From Erwinia sp050410775 (GTDB lineage: Bacteria > Pseudomonadota > Gammaproteobacteria > Enterobacterales > Enterobacteriaceae), in NCBI RefSeq assembly GCF_050410775.1, contig NZ_CP191229.1: a DNA stretch of 64,000 bases; one strand, written 5' to 3'. Position numbers and translations under genes: made by a program. Shown in pieces: positions 52,361-61,035 of the stretch (positions within the stretch are counted from its first letter, which is position 1; each line of letters begins with the position of its first letter). Below the pieces are notes generated by a model. It saw only the letters and a list, made by a program, of their open reading frames with translations. It was not told where the DNA came from and did not search any database.

Positions 52361-53409
52361 CGTGTTCTCGGATCGGTAAGCCAGGTTAAGCCATCCGCCA
52401 GCGCGTTAAGGGTGATAAAGCAGCCGCCAATCAGCAGCGTCGATCCCAGGATGGCGGGCGTGTCGGACGCAAACAGGGCTGTGGTCATATAGCGTCCCAC
52501 GCCCGGCCAGGCGAAGACCGTTTCGGTCAGGACCGACCCCTCCAGCAGCGTGGCGTAGGAGAGGGCGAGTACGGTAATCAGCGTGCCGCGCACGTTAGGA
52601 AAGACGTGCAGCAGCAGGATCCTGCCCCGGCTGGCGCCTTTAGCCCGCGCCAGGGTCACATATTCTTTATTACTCTCTTCCAGCAGCGCCGCACGCAGCA
52701 GGCGGGTAATCCCGGCCATCGCCAGCAGGCCGAGTACCACCACCGGCAGCCAGAGGTGCGCGATCGCATTGCGGAACATCTCCGCATCGCCGGAAAGCCA
52801 GCTGTCTATCAGCACCAGACCGGTTTTCGGTTCCAGGGTGTAAATCCAGATATCATCCAGCCGGCCTGGCCCGGCAGACCAGTGCAGCACGGCGTAGAAC
52901 AGCAGCAAACCCAACAGCCCCAGCCAGAACACCGGCACGGAATAGCCCAGCAGTGAGATCATGCGGGCAAGGTTATCAAGCAGGCTACCTGGCTTCCAGG
53001 CCGCCAGCAGCGCCAGCAGAATGCCGAAGAAAGAACCAAATATCATCGCGCAGGTTGCCAGCTCAATGGTCGCCGGAAAGGTACGCTGGAGATCGCTGAT
53101 AACGGGCTGGTTGGTCAGGCGCGAAATCCCCAAATCGCCGCTAAGCAGATGGGTGATGTAATACCAAAATTGCATCAGGAGCGGCTGGTCCAGCCCCAAA
53201 TCATGGCGAACCTGAGCATAGGTCGATGCGCTGGCGTGATCGCCGGCAATTTGCAGCACCGGATCGACAGGAGAAAGATGCGAAAGCAGGAAGGTGAAGG
53301 CCAGCAGGCCAAGCAGCGTTACCGCCAGCGAGAGAACTCCCCCCGCCAGGCGGCCGCTTCGCCGCCATAATTGCCGGGCGAACCCGGCTTCAGAGTGAGA
53401 CAACGCCAT
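52357..53409 (-). CDS. ABC transporter permease (DppB type)
   Basis: A 350-residue inner-membrane permease. It has a long N-terminal helix, then VRHDLGLDQPLLMQFWYYITHLLSGDLGIS (about residues 67-96), and the EAA-type loop TLARAKGASRGRILLLHVFPNVRGTLI (about 251-277). It forms the pore with the DppC-type protein. Its ATG overlaps the stop of the binding-protein gene by one base (TAATG). Confidence 0.92.
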   Translation of the reverse strand: MALSHSEAGFARQLWRRSGRLAGGVLSLAVTLLGLLAFTFLLSHLSPVDPVLQIAGDHASASTYAQVRHDLGLDQPLLMQFWYYITHLLSGDLGISRLTNQPVISDLQRTFPATIELATCAMIFGSFFGILLALLAAWKPGSLLDNLARMISLLGYSVPVFWLGLLGLLLFYAVLHWSAGPGRLDDIWIYTLEPKTGLVLIDSWLSGDAEMFRNAIAHLWLPVVVLGLLAMAGITRLLRAALLEESNKEYVTLARAKGASRGRILLLHVFPNVRGTLITVLALSYATLLEGSVLTETVFAWPGVGRYMTTALFASDTPAILGSTLLIGGCFITLNALADGLTWLTDPRTR

Positions 53410-54977
53410 TACTTACTGACCTGACCGTAATAGACCATATCGGGGTTAATCCCCTGAACGTAGCCTTTAATATTATCGCGTACCGCGATCAGGTTGCGCG
53501 CCTGAAGTCCGATCACATAAGGCGAGTTTTTCTGCAATTCGCGCTGTAAATCCTGATACAGGGCGACGCGCTTCGCGTTATCGCTCTCGGCAGTGGCCGC
53601 CAGCGTCTTTTTGTTCAGCGCCGGAATATGCCAGTTTGACCGCCAGGCCAGCGTGGTGCTGCCGTTTTCCGGATTGTAGGCGAAGGCGGCGGCGTTGGTG
53701 TTCGGATCGAAATAATCCGCGCCCCACGCATTCAGCGTGGCTTCATACTTATGCGCTTTTACCGTGGTGGCCACTTCGCTACTGATGCCTGGGATCAGTT
53801 CCACCTTGACGCCACCACGGGCAAAGCTCGCCTGAAGCGCCTGCGCGATATCAAGATAAGGCGGCTGGTTGCTGACCACCAGCTTAAAGCTGACGTTGGT
53901 CAGGCCGGCCTTGCTGAGGATGGCCTTCGCTTTTTCGGGATCGTAGCGGTAGGGGTTCTCGTTCAGCGCACCCAGGAAGCCTTCCGGCAGGAATGACTGA
54001 TGCACCTGGAACTGGCCCTTCAGCAGGTCATCGGCGATACCGTGATAGTCAAACAGATAGCGGGACGCTTCCCAGAACGCCGGGTTTTTCAGCGCCGGTT
54101 TGGCGTCGATATTGAACTGCATGTAATAGAGCGACGCCATCGGGATCGCCATCGGCTTCACGCCCGCCGTATTCTTCAGCGCCGCCATCTGATCGGCGCC
54201 GAGATTACGCGCAATGTCCGCATCGCCCTGCTCAAGCAGCAGACGACGGGTCGCCGGTTCAGGAACGTTTTTGATCAGGACGTTTTTCAGCTCAGGCGCG
54301 CCGCCCGGCGAGGTCGGGTTAGCGGAAAGCAGCAGGACTTCATGCGGAATATATTTGCGGATCTGGAACGGGCCGCTGCCTGCCGAGTGCATCGCCAGCC
54401 ACTTGTTGCCGAAGTCGCCTTTCTGCGCATGCGCCTGAACGCTCTTTTCATCGACGATGGAGGCGACCGGGGCGGCAAGCAGGCTCAGGACGTAGGTCGG
54501 GCTGACGTCGGCCGTCCAGCTTACCTTAACGTGATTCCCGTCGATTTTTTCCAGCTGCGCGTCAACATTATCCTTCGACCAGCCAAGCTGGGTCAGAATA
54601 AAGGAGGGATCAAGGTTGAGTTTGACCACGCGGCTGAGGGAGAAAATCACATCTTCCGGCCGGAGCGGATTGCCGGAAGCGAAGCGGGCATCCTTTTTAA
54701 GCGTAAAGGTTAGGCTGCGGTTGTCGCGGCCCGGCTGCCAGTCGCTCGCCAGCGTGGGCTTAAGGTCAGTTGGATTAGTCGGATCGGACTGTATCAGACG
54801 CTGATAAAGGTTAGTAAACGCCTGCACCGAGGTAAGCTCAAAGCCCTCTGCCGGATCAAAACTGCTGGCGTCGTCAATCGACTGGGCGATCACCAGCGTG
54901 TCAGGCGGCGTGGCGGCGTGGGCAGTAACGGCGCCGGCCAGCGCAACGGCCAGCATTGACGGAACTACAATTTTCAT
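53409..54977 (-). CDS. ABC transporter peptide-binding protein (SBP family 5)
   Basis: A 522-residue periplasmic protein with a signal peptide (MKIVVPSMLAVALAGAVTAHA) and the family-5 pattern LVIAQSIDDASSFDPAEGFE, LKPTLASDW, FTLKKDARFASGNPLRPEDVIFSL. It is first in the five-gene operon. Family members bind di- and oligopeptides, nickel or glutathione, and the substrate cannot be told from sequence. The promoter lies in 54978-55102. Confidence 0.93.
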   Translation of the reverse strand: MKIVVPSMLAVALAGAVTAHAATPPDTLVIAQSIDDASSFDPAEGFELTSVQAFTNLYQRLIQSDPTNPTDLKPTLASDWQPGRDNRSLTFTLKKDARFASGNPLRPEDVIFSLSRVVKLNLDPSFILTQLGWSKDNVDAQLEKIDGNHVKVSWTADVSPTYVLSLLAAPVASIVDEKSVQAHAQKGDFGNKWLAMHSAGSGPFQIRKYIPHEVLLLSANPTSPGGAPELKNVLIKNVPEPATRRLLLEQGDADIARNLGADQMAALKNTAGVKPMAIPMASLYYMQFNIDAKPALKNPAFWEASRYLFDYHGIADDLLKGQFQVHQSFLPEGFLGALNENPYRYDPEKAKAILSKAGLTNVSFKLVVSNQPPYLDIAQALQASFARGGVKVELIPGISSEVATTVKAHKYEATLNAWGADYFDPNTNAAAFAYNPENGSTTLAWRSNWHIPALNKKTLAATAESDNAKRVALYQDLQRELQKNSPYVIGLQARNLIAVRDNIKGYVQGINPDMVYYGQVSK

Positions 54978-55102
54978 GACGTTTCCTTAACCTTGAAATG
55001 TGATCGCGAGTGTAGTTGAGGTGACTGCCGGAGAAATAGTAGATTATCCGCTATCGATATTCCTTTAAGTTATAAGCCGGGCGGGTTGGTTATAAATGTA
55101 CT

Positions 55103-55768
55103 TCAGGAAAACCGGTGGGAGAGCGTCAGCCAGAGCCACGGCGAGACGCCGATAAGATTGTTCAGCATATGCAGAAAAAGAGGCAGCTTCAGGCCCCCCG
55201 AGAGAAAACGAGCGTAGCAAAGCAGTAGAGAGAGCAGCGTCAGGGCGAGCAGCGTTTGCGGGTTAGCGTACTGCGTATGTACCGCCGCAAAGGCGATGGA
55301 GGTCAGAAGCGCGCAGGCCAGCCGCTGATCGGGCGCCCAGTTCAGCAGACCCTGCAGTACAAATCCGCGAAATAAAATCTCTTCGTAAACCGGCGCCAGC
55401 AGCACCACCGCAAGGATAAACGGCAGCATACCGCTTCGATCTGCGCCAATCTGGCTGCGGGTCCAGGCCTCCTCCTGCAAATAGAACGACTGGGAAAAAA
55501 TCAGCCCCAGCAGCAGAAGGCTGAACAGCGCCGCCTGACCAGCCCGGATATCGCCCAGCGGAATATCCTGATAGCGGCGGCAGTACCAGCCATAAAGCGG
55601 CACCAGTACGGCAAACTCCAGCAGGCACAGCACCGGCATCAGCATGCCGCTCGCCCGCAGTTCAGCGTAATTCGGCAGTGCGCTCACCACCCGCGTCAGG
55701 CCGTACCAGATCAGAAACATGCCAATGCAGCGCAGGGTGGCGTTCACTCTTTCGGAAGGATGGTTCAT
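55103..55768 (-). CDS. CPBP-family intramembrane metalloprotease
   Basis: A 221-residue membrane protein of the CAAX protease/bacteriocin-processing (Abi) family. The catalytic block VYEEILFRGFVLQGL (about residues 125-139) has the EExxxR motif, AFAAVHTQY (about 158-166) has the FxxxH motif, and LFLHMLNNLIG near residue 200 supplies the last histidine/asparagine. About seven helices are predicted. The start ATG at 55768 has AGGG upstream and is preferred to 55807. The substrate is unknown. Confidence 0.88.
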   Translation of the reverse strand: MNHPSERVNATLRCIGMFLIWYGLTRVVSALPNYAELRASGMLMPVLCLLEFAVLVPLYGWYCRRYQDIPLGDIRAGQAALFSLLLLGLIFSQSFYLQEEAWTRSQIGADRSGMLPFILAVVLLAPVYEEILFRGFVLQGLLNWAPDQRLACALLTSIAFAAVHTQYANPQTLLALTLLSLLLCYARFLSGGLKLPLFLHMLNNLIGVSPWLWLTLSHRFS

Positions 55769-55981
55769 CGCATAGACCCTGCGCCGGAAATGAGCGGATG
55801 GTAGCAAGCTCCCCGCAGGCTGTCGATAAGCAGGATAAACCCCTGGCGGGCTCTAAATTGTTCAGCCTTTGAGCCGATAAAGAAATAACCATCGTGCCCG
55901 GATAATAAGCGGAGCACGATTTTATTTAATGCCTGTGGAGAAGGATTTCTGGCGCATTCCACTGGATAAGGTTTGAAGTAG

Positions 55982-58588
55982 ATGAGTCATCCTCCTGAAC
56001 TGAGTAACCTGGCAGCCGGTGACGATCAGAACACGACGGTTTTTACCCGACGCCTGCTGACCTCTCTGACGCTGCTGCTGAGCGGCGTCATGGTTATGGC
56101 GATGCTGATGGTCGTCGGTATCGCCTGGCAACAGAATAAAGCCGCCGTCCGCCAGGAAAGTGCTCTGTTAGAGAACGCCTGGAATAACAGCCGTCAGCAT
56201 ATAATGACCGACGTCCGGGATTATGCTTTCTGGGGCGAAGCGTGGAACAACCTGCATCTGACGGTGAATACCGCCTGGGCTTTCGATGAGCAAAACTTCG
56301 GCCCGGGACTGTACAGCGAATACCACTATGAAGGCGTATTTGTGGTGGATGGGATGGGCGTCACGCGCTATGCGGTGGTCAACGGCAAGCTGGAAAATAT
56401 CCAGCTGGAAAGCTGGCTGGGCGCGCAAACCGCCTTGCTTGTCCGCCGGGTTCGCGCCCTGGCCGCCGATGAAAATGCGCTGACCCAGAATGTGATGGTA
56501 GGGACGACGCCCGCCATTATTGCCGCTGCGCCCATTACCAATGGTAAAGTCTCCGGCCTGAAAACGATCCCAGGTCCGCCGTCAGTCATGATATTCGTAA
56601 ACCGGTTCACGCCCGAAAAGCTGAAAGCCTTTGGTGATTCGGTAGGCGTAAAAAATGCCCGTATACCGGTTAACGAACGGGATAAAAACGCTCAGCCGTT
56701 CTTACAGGAGGAAGTTGCCGAGTCTGCGCCGCTGGTGATCCGCTGGGATACCAGCCAGCCTGGCCAGAACCTGCTGATTTATCTTCTGCCGGCGCTGTTT
56801 ATTTCGGCGATCGTTCTGGCGCTGGTAGCAAGAAGGCTCACCCGCTATGCCATGCATAATGCCGCGCTTTCCGACCGCCGTTTTGCGCAACTGACCCACA
56901 GTCAGCGCGAGCTCGCCGCCAGCGAAGCGCGCTTCCGTGACGTGGCAGAAGCCTCTTCGGACTGGATTTGGGAAATTGATATCTGGGGGAAAATCACCTA
57001 TCTGTCGTCCCGCTTCGCTGTCGTCACCGGATTTGAAACCACCTTGCTTACGGGCAGGCCGATTGACGAAATCCTCCATCACGACAGGGTGCCGGTTTCC
57101 AGCTGGATATTCCGTCAGCGAACCGAAGGGCAGCGCAAGCCGCTACGCTGCTACTCCTGTTCCGCTCAGGGAATGAAGCGTATCTGTAGCCTGGTGGCCA
57201 ATCCGGTAACACAAAACGGCGAGGTGACCGGCTACCGCGGTACGGTGTCGGACATTACCGAAGAGGTTGAAGCGCAGGCTCGCATTCATTACCTTTCGCA
57301 GCATGATGCCCTGACCGGGCTGCCTAACCGGCACTATATGCGGGAATTTTTGCAAAGCAGGCTGCTGACGCAGCCCACGCAGGATCGTCCGCTGGTGGTG
57401 ATCAGTCTCGATCTTGATCATTTTAAGCCGATCAACGACACCTGGGGGCACGCGGTGGGTGACGCCGTGCTGAACGATGTTTCCCATCGTCTGCGCAGCG
57501 TACTGAGCGCCGGCGATCTGGTTTCCCGGGAGGGCGGTGACGAGTTTATCCTGATCGTCTCCGGCTTAAGCTGTGAGGCGGAGATAAACGCCTGCTGCCA
57601 GGCGCTGCTCGAGGCGCTTGCTCTGCCGTTCTGTTTTGGGCAACAGGAACTGTTTATGGGGGGAAGCATTGGTATTGCGCTGGCCCCGAGGGATGCTAAT
57701 CAGCCTGATGAGCTGCTGCGTCTGGCCGATATCGCGCTTTTTAAATCGAAGCGTGAAGGACGCAACCGCTGGAGCTGGTACACGCCGGAAATGGCCGAAC
57801 ACCTGTTTAAGCGGCGTGAAATGGAGCGGAATTTACGGCTGGCTATCGCCGGTGATGAGCTGCGCCTCTTTTATCAGCCCCGTTACTGTCTTCAGAAAGG
57901 ACGGGCTGAGGGAGCAGAAGCGCTGATCCGCTGGGAGCATCCGGCGACCGGGTTAATCATGCCGGACTGCTTTATTCCCCTGGCGGAGGAAACGGGGCTG
58001 ATTATCGACGTCAGCGAATGGGTGCTGCTGCGGGCCTGTACCGACGCGTTAAGCTTGCCGGGGTCGATGTATGTCTCCGTCAATATCTCACCCGTCGAGT
58101 TTCGCAGCGGCAACCTGGCGAAGCGGGTGGCGAATGCGCTGGCGAAAAGCGGCCTGGCAGCGAGCCGCCTTGAGCTGGAGATCACGGAGAATATCACGCT
58201 GGAAAATCCGCAAAGCGCGCTGGAAATCATGCGGGAGCTGAAAAAAATCGGCGTGAAGCTGACGGTCGATGACTTCGGCGCAGGTTACGCCTCGCTGGGC
58301 TTTTTGAAGAACTTCCCGTTTGACGGCATGAAGCTGGATCGCTCCTATATGCATGATTTCCCGCATTGCCGCCAGGCATACTCTATCGTTGAGGGAATCA
58401 TCGGGTTGGGGAAAGCGTTCTCGCTGACCGTCACCGCCGAGGGCATCGAAACGCGCGAGCAGCTTGAAGAGCTGAAGATTATCGCCTGCCAGGAAGGACA
58501 GGGTTACTACCTTGGACGTCCCGTGCCGCTGAACATCTTTCTGCAACAGCTGGAAAAGCCGGTTATCGCAGAGGAGAGCCCATCATAA
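55982..58588 (+). CDS. CHASE4-PAS-GGDEF-EAL c-di-GMP signalling protein
   Basis: An 868-residue membrane protein. The order is a helix (about residues 25-48), a periplasmic CHASE4-like domain (DYAFWGEAWNNLHLT...), a second helix (about 267-288), a PAS domain (ARFRDVAEASSDWIWEID..., about 315-430), a GGDEF domain with intact REGGDEF (about 516-523) and an EAL domain with GAEALIRW, VNISPVEF, ITENITL, VDDFGAG, KLDRSYM and TAEGIE. Both domains look catalytically complete, so it may make or degrade c-di-GMP, depending on signals. The terminator-like hairpin follows at 58598. Confidence 0.93.
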   Translation: MSHPPELSNLAAGDDQNTTVFTRRLLTSLTLLLSGVMVMAMLMVVGIAWQQNKAAVRQESALLENAWNNSRQHIMTDVRDYAFWGEAWNNLHLTVNTAWAFDEQNFGPGLYSEYHYEGVFVVDGMGVTRYAVVNGKLENIQLESWLGAQTALLVRRVRALAADENALTQNVMVGTTPAIIAAAPITNGKVSGLKTIPGPPSVMIFVNRFTPEKLKAFGDSVGVKNARIPVNERDKNAQPFLQEEVAESAPLVIRWDTSQPGQNLLIYLLPALFISAIVLALVARRLTRYAMHNAALSDRRFAQLTHSQRELAASEARFRDVAEASSDWIWEIDIWGKITYLSSRFAVVTGFETTLLTGRPIDEILHHDRVPVSSWIFRQRTEGQRKPLRCYSCSAQGMKRICSLVANPVTQNGEVTGYRGTVSDITEEVEAQARIHYLSQHDALTGLPNRHYMREFLQSRLLTQPTQDRPLVVISLDLDHFKPINDTWGHAVGDAVLNDVSHRLRSVLSAGDLVSREGGDEFILIVSGLSCEAEINACCQALLEALALPFCFGQQELFMGGSIGIALAPRDANQPDELLRLADIALFKSKREGRNRWSWYTPEMAEHLFKRREMERNLRLAIAGDELRLFYQPRYCLQKGRAEGAEALIRWEHPATGLIMPDCFIPLAEETGLIIDVSEWVLLRACTDALSLPGSMYVSVNISPVEFRSGNLAKRVANALAKSGLAASRLELEITENITLENPQSALEIMRELKKIGVKLTVDDFGAGYASLGFLKNFPFDGMKLDRSYMHDFPHCRQAYSIVEGIIGLGKAFSLTVTAEGIETREQLEELKIIACQEGQGYYLGRPVPLNIFLQQLEKPVIAEESPS

Positions 58589-58597
58589 GCAGTAAAA

Positions 58598-58637
58598 AGC
58601 GGGGTTGCCGGCAAAGTGCCGGTTCCCCTCGCTTTAC
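58598..58637 (+). terminator. Hairpin after the GGDEF-EAL gene
   Basis: An imperfect stem AGCGGGG-TTGCCGGCA / TGCCGGTT-CCCCTCGCT lies 10 bases after the stop and is followed by TTTACG. Confidence 0.6.
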
Positions 58638-58680
58638 GTGGGTCAGCAGTCTGAAAGCCCGTCGCAGACGGGCTTAGCAG

Positions 58681-58746
58681 CTAGCGGACTTTCACCGCCA
58701 CCAGGGTCATTATAACGGCAAAGGCAATAAAAATAGCCAGTTCCAT
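58681..58746 (-). CDS. 21-residue hydrophobic peptide
   Basis: The frame reads MELAIFIAFAVIMTLVAVK followed by VR and TAG. It is almost one membrane helix with a basic C-terminus. A strong ribosome site (AAGGAGC) lies 5 bases before the ATG, and a GC-rich hairpin (8-bp stem near 58653-58671) lies just after the stop. This is a probable small inner-membrane protein. I do not recognise it by name. Confidence 0.55.
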   Translation of the reverse strand: MELAIFIAFAVIMTLVAVKVR

Positions 58747-58932
58747 AATGCGCTCCTTTTCCGGGACACCCCCTGATTATAATGCACGTTACCGGTCAGA
58801 TAATGAACAGTGCATGCCCTTCCGGCCCGCGTCACAAAAAGAAAGGGTGGCCAGAAAGCGGTTCTCTTCAATGTCCTTATTCTGTTAACCTTTTGTGGAA
58901 TTTGCTGAAAATTAACGCAGAGGAGAGCAACA

Positions 58933-59229
58933 ATGAGATTTTATGGCAAGGGTGCGATAGTCGCAGCGCTGATGATGCTGGCAGGCTGCCAGTCAGCTTC
59001 TCATAAAGAGAACGTTCAGGCCGCGGTTGATCCCGAAATGGACCGCTGTGGCGCATCTCAGTATCAGCAGTATGTGGGTAAACCGCTGTCGTCAATCGAT
59101 GGCGTGAGGTTTACTCATCCGATTCGTGCCATTCCGTACAACTCCGCCGTCACGATGGATTTCAACCTCAACCGGCTCAATTTTATGGGCGATCAGCAAG
59201 GCACTATCTCCCGCGTCTACTGTGGCTGA
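58933..59229 (+). CDS. I78-family protease inhibitor lipoprotein
   Basis: A 98-residue lipoprotein. The signal has lipobox MLAGC at about residues 15-19. The mature part contains DRCGASQYQQYVGKPLSSIDG, the I78 (AFLEI-like elastase inhibitor) signature, and ends DQQGTISRVYCG, with the two cysteines that form the disulphide. It probably inhibits serine proteases at the outer membrane. The ATG has AGGAGAG upstream. A strong terminator follows. Confidence 0.87.
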   Translation: MRFYGKGAIVAALMMLAGCQSASHKENVQAAVDPEMDRCGASQYQQYVGKPLSSIDGVRFTHPIRAIPYNSAVTMDFNLNRLNFMGDQQGTISRVYCG

Positions 59230-59269
59230 AAGCCAGACCGGAACCTGCCGGCCTGTTAGCGTAACGCTT

Positions 59270-59323
59270 TCCCTGAGGGAGAGGCTGGCTTAGTTCCCCT
59301 CTCCATCAGGGAGCGCCTTTTTT
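59270..59323 (+). terminator. Strong terminator of the I78 gene
   Basis: A 15-bp stem with one mismatch (TCCCTGAGGGAGAGG with CCTCTCCATCAGGGA) and a 13-base loop is followed by GCGCC and TTTTTT (59318-59323). It lies 40 bases after the stop. Confidence 0.85.
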
Positions 59324-59538
59324 CAACTTCCCGCCACCCACTGCCCCTCCCGGCGAATTCCTGAGCAGGCGACTATCTGGCCGGAGCATGAGGAGGCAGA
59401 GGCTGACGCCGAAGCGCGACTTCACTGTCATATTACTGCAACGGCCACAGGGTAATTTACTGAGGTAGCAAAGGTGACCTCCCCGTCCCTGCAACAACGT
59501 AGTGCTTGTCTTATTCCCGCTTCGTGCGGGATTTTTTT
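59324..59538 (+). ncRNA. Possible small RNA ending at a terminator
   Basis: A typical intrinsic terminator (TCCCGC, loop TTCGT, GCGGGA, then seven T; 59515-59538) stands with no gene upstream of it on this strand. The previous gene has its own terminator at 59270-59323. The 190 bases between have no open frame of note, so an unannotated small RNA may end here. I do not recognise a known sRNA, and the start is unknown. Confidence 0.35.
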
Positions 59539-59647
59539 ATATACCGCAGGGAAAAGGTGAGATGACGGGCGTTAGCGTTTATTCAGCAAAGCGTGATTTA
59601 GCCGGCGGATACCTGCGCTGGCAGGACGGTAAAGAAAGACTCCGGCG

Positions 59648-59899
59648 TTACGCGTCGTTATTTTCTTCAAGCAGCTGGGTCAGCAAGTTACGGTAGCCCT
59701 GAAGCCTGACCTCATCCACCTCGCCCTCAAGTTTGGCGATAACGCTGGCTATCATCGCCTTACTGCTGCGAGGCCGGCGGCTGCGCATCACTTCGGTCAT
59801 AATGGCCGCCAGCAGCTCGCTCTCTTTCGGGCCGTGAAAAGCCGGACTGTTAAAATAGTCTGTAATGGCGCGGCCTGCACCCGGTGCGGAATATCCCAT
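59648..59899 (-). CDS. ycgZ: YcgZ-like regulatory protein
   Basis: An 83-residue protein starting MGYSAPGAGRAITDYFNSPAFHG. It aligns well with E. coli YcgZ over AGAITRYF...LGEIVTEILKDGRNLSRKSLCAKLLCRLE: here ELLAAIMTEVMRSRRPRSSKAMIASVIAKLE, then RLQGYRNLLTQLLEE. YcgZ belongs to the BluR/BluF regulon and acts on the Rcs pathway. The ATG at 59899 has GGAGG upstream. The in-frame start at 59920 lacks a site. Confidence 0.78.
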   Translation of the reverse strand: MGYSAPGAGRAITDYFNSPAFHGPKESELLAAIMTEVMRSRRPRSSKAMIASVIAKLEGEVDEVRLQGYRNLLTQLLEENNDA

Positions 59900-60525
59900 G
59901 ATCGCCCTCCAGAAAAGCACTGCCCTTCCTCCGGAAACATGCCGGCACAGCAGGGTATAAGGTCTTAAAACGATCCGGTTTGCCAGAAAGGCAAGCCGCG
60001 GCGCTGCCTGAAAAATAAACAGGTGGAGATAATAAATACTGTAGATATGGGCGTTGATAAATCCAGTAACAATCAGAAATATTTTCGCTTCTGCTTGCCG
60101 TCACGGCAAAACGAAAGGCGCCCAGACAAAAATTTATTCCCTGACAATACCTGAACAGGTGACTGGTTGGCCCGGATCAGGCTCATTCTGAGCACGCTTA
60201 ACCGGGTGCCTGAACAGGCAGGAGGCGATTAACCCGCCCTGGGTGAAAAGTGACCTGAAATAAGTTTTAATATAAATCAGTAGCTTATAATTTAATATGA
60301 CTTATTTCATCATTGGGGGTTGTATCAGGCTGGGCGTTATGAGTAAATGCATCGTCGGTTTTGAAACAGACAACGTATGCGAGCAATTTTAGTAAAGCAG
60401 TTTTCAGTTAAAGCGTTATCTCAGATATCTCTTCTTCCTGACTTCCTTCTTAAGTGCCTCATAAGTCCACCCTGTTGACAAACCCCGTGCCCTTAGTGGC
60501 TTAATACTTACTGAAGGAAAGACAA
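59900..60525. other. 626-bp gap between ycgZ and the cold-shock gene
   Basis: A divergent promoter region. The left part should hold the ycgZ promoter and the right part (about 60280-60525) the cold-shock promoter and leader. A small A+T-rich area lies at 60260-60310. No BluR site could be recognised. Confidence 0.45.
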
Positions 60526-60738
60526 ATGTCTAACAAAATGACTGGTTTAGTAAAATGGTTCAACGCTGAGAAAGGTTTCGGCTTCATTTCTCCAACTGAC
60601 GGCAGCAAAGATGTATTCGTACACTTCTCTGCAATCCAGAACGGCGGCTTCAAGACGCTGGAAGAAGGTCAGAAAGTTGAATTCTCTATCGAAAACGGCC
60701 AGAAAGGCCCAGCTGCAGCTAACGTAACTGCACTGTAA
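60526..60738 (+). CDS. CspA-type cold-shock protein
   Basis: A 70-residue nucleic-acid-binding OB-fold protein with RNP1 KGFGFISP (about residues 16-23) and RNP2 DVFVHFSAI (about 30-38). The N-terminus MSNKMTGLVKWFNAEKG is closer to CspA/CspB/CspG than to CspC/CspE of E. coli. It acts as an RNA chaperone. A long leader with a good AAGGA site and an intrinsic terminator at 60804 frame it. Confidence 0.93.
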   Translation: MSNKMTGLVKWFNAEKGFGFISPTDGSKDVFVHFSAIQNGGFKTLEEGQKVEFSIENGQKGPAAANVTAL

Positions 60739-60803
60739 GTTTTTGAGAGAACCTCAGTGACGACGGAGAATGGGGTAACCCGGTGCCGTCGCCAATGAGA
60801 AAG

Positions 60804-60828
60804 AAAACCCGCCACCGGCGGGTTTTTT
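60804..60828 (+). terminator. Terminator of the cold-shock gene
   Basis: A perfect 10-bp stem (AAAACCCGCC with GGCGGGTTTT) with loop ACC is followed by more T. It lies 65 bases after the stop. Confidence 0.92.
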
Positions 60829-61035
60829 GCGTTTAAGGCTTCCCCTCAGCTGACGGACTTCTTCCGGCCCGCCTGCCCGATTAAAATTCCCTACATTGTA
60901 GCCAGTAAGCCCCCACCTCCGCTGTACGCTAAAATTTTTTAAATCTCACTCACCTCCGCAAACATTACCCGTTAATGCAACGCTATTGTTACACTATCAT
61001 TTCCCTGAGTTGTCATAAGGCTTCGTCACCGCGCG

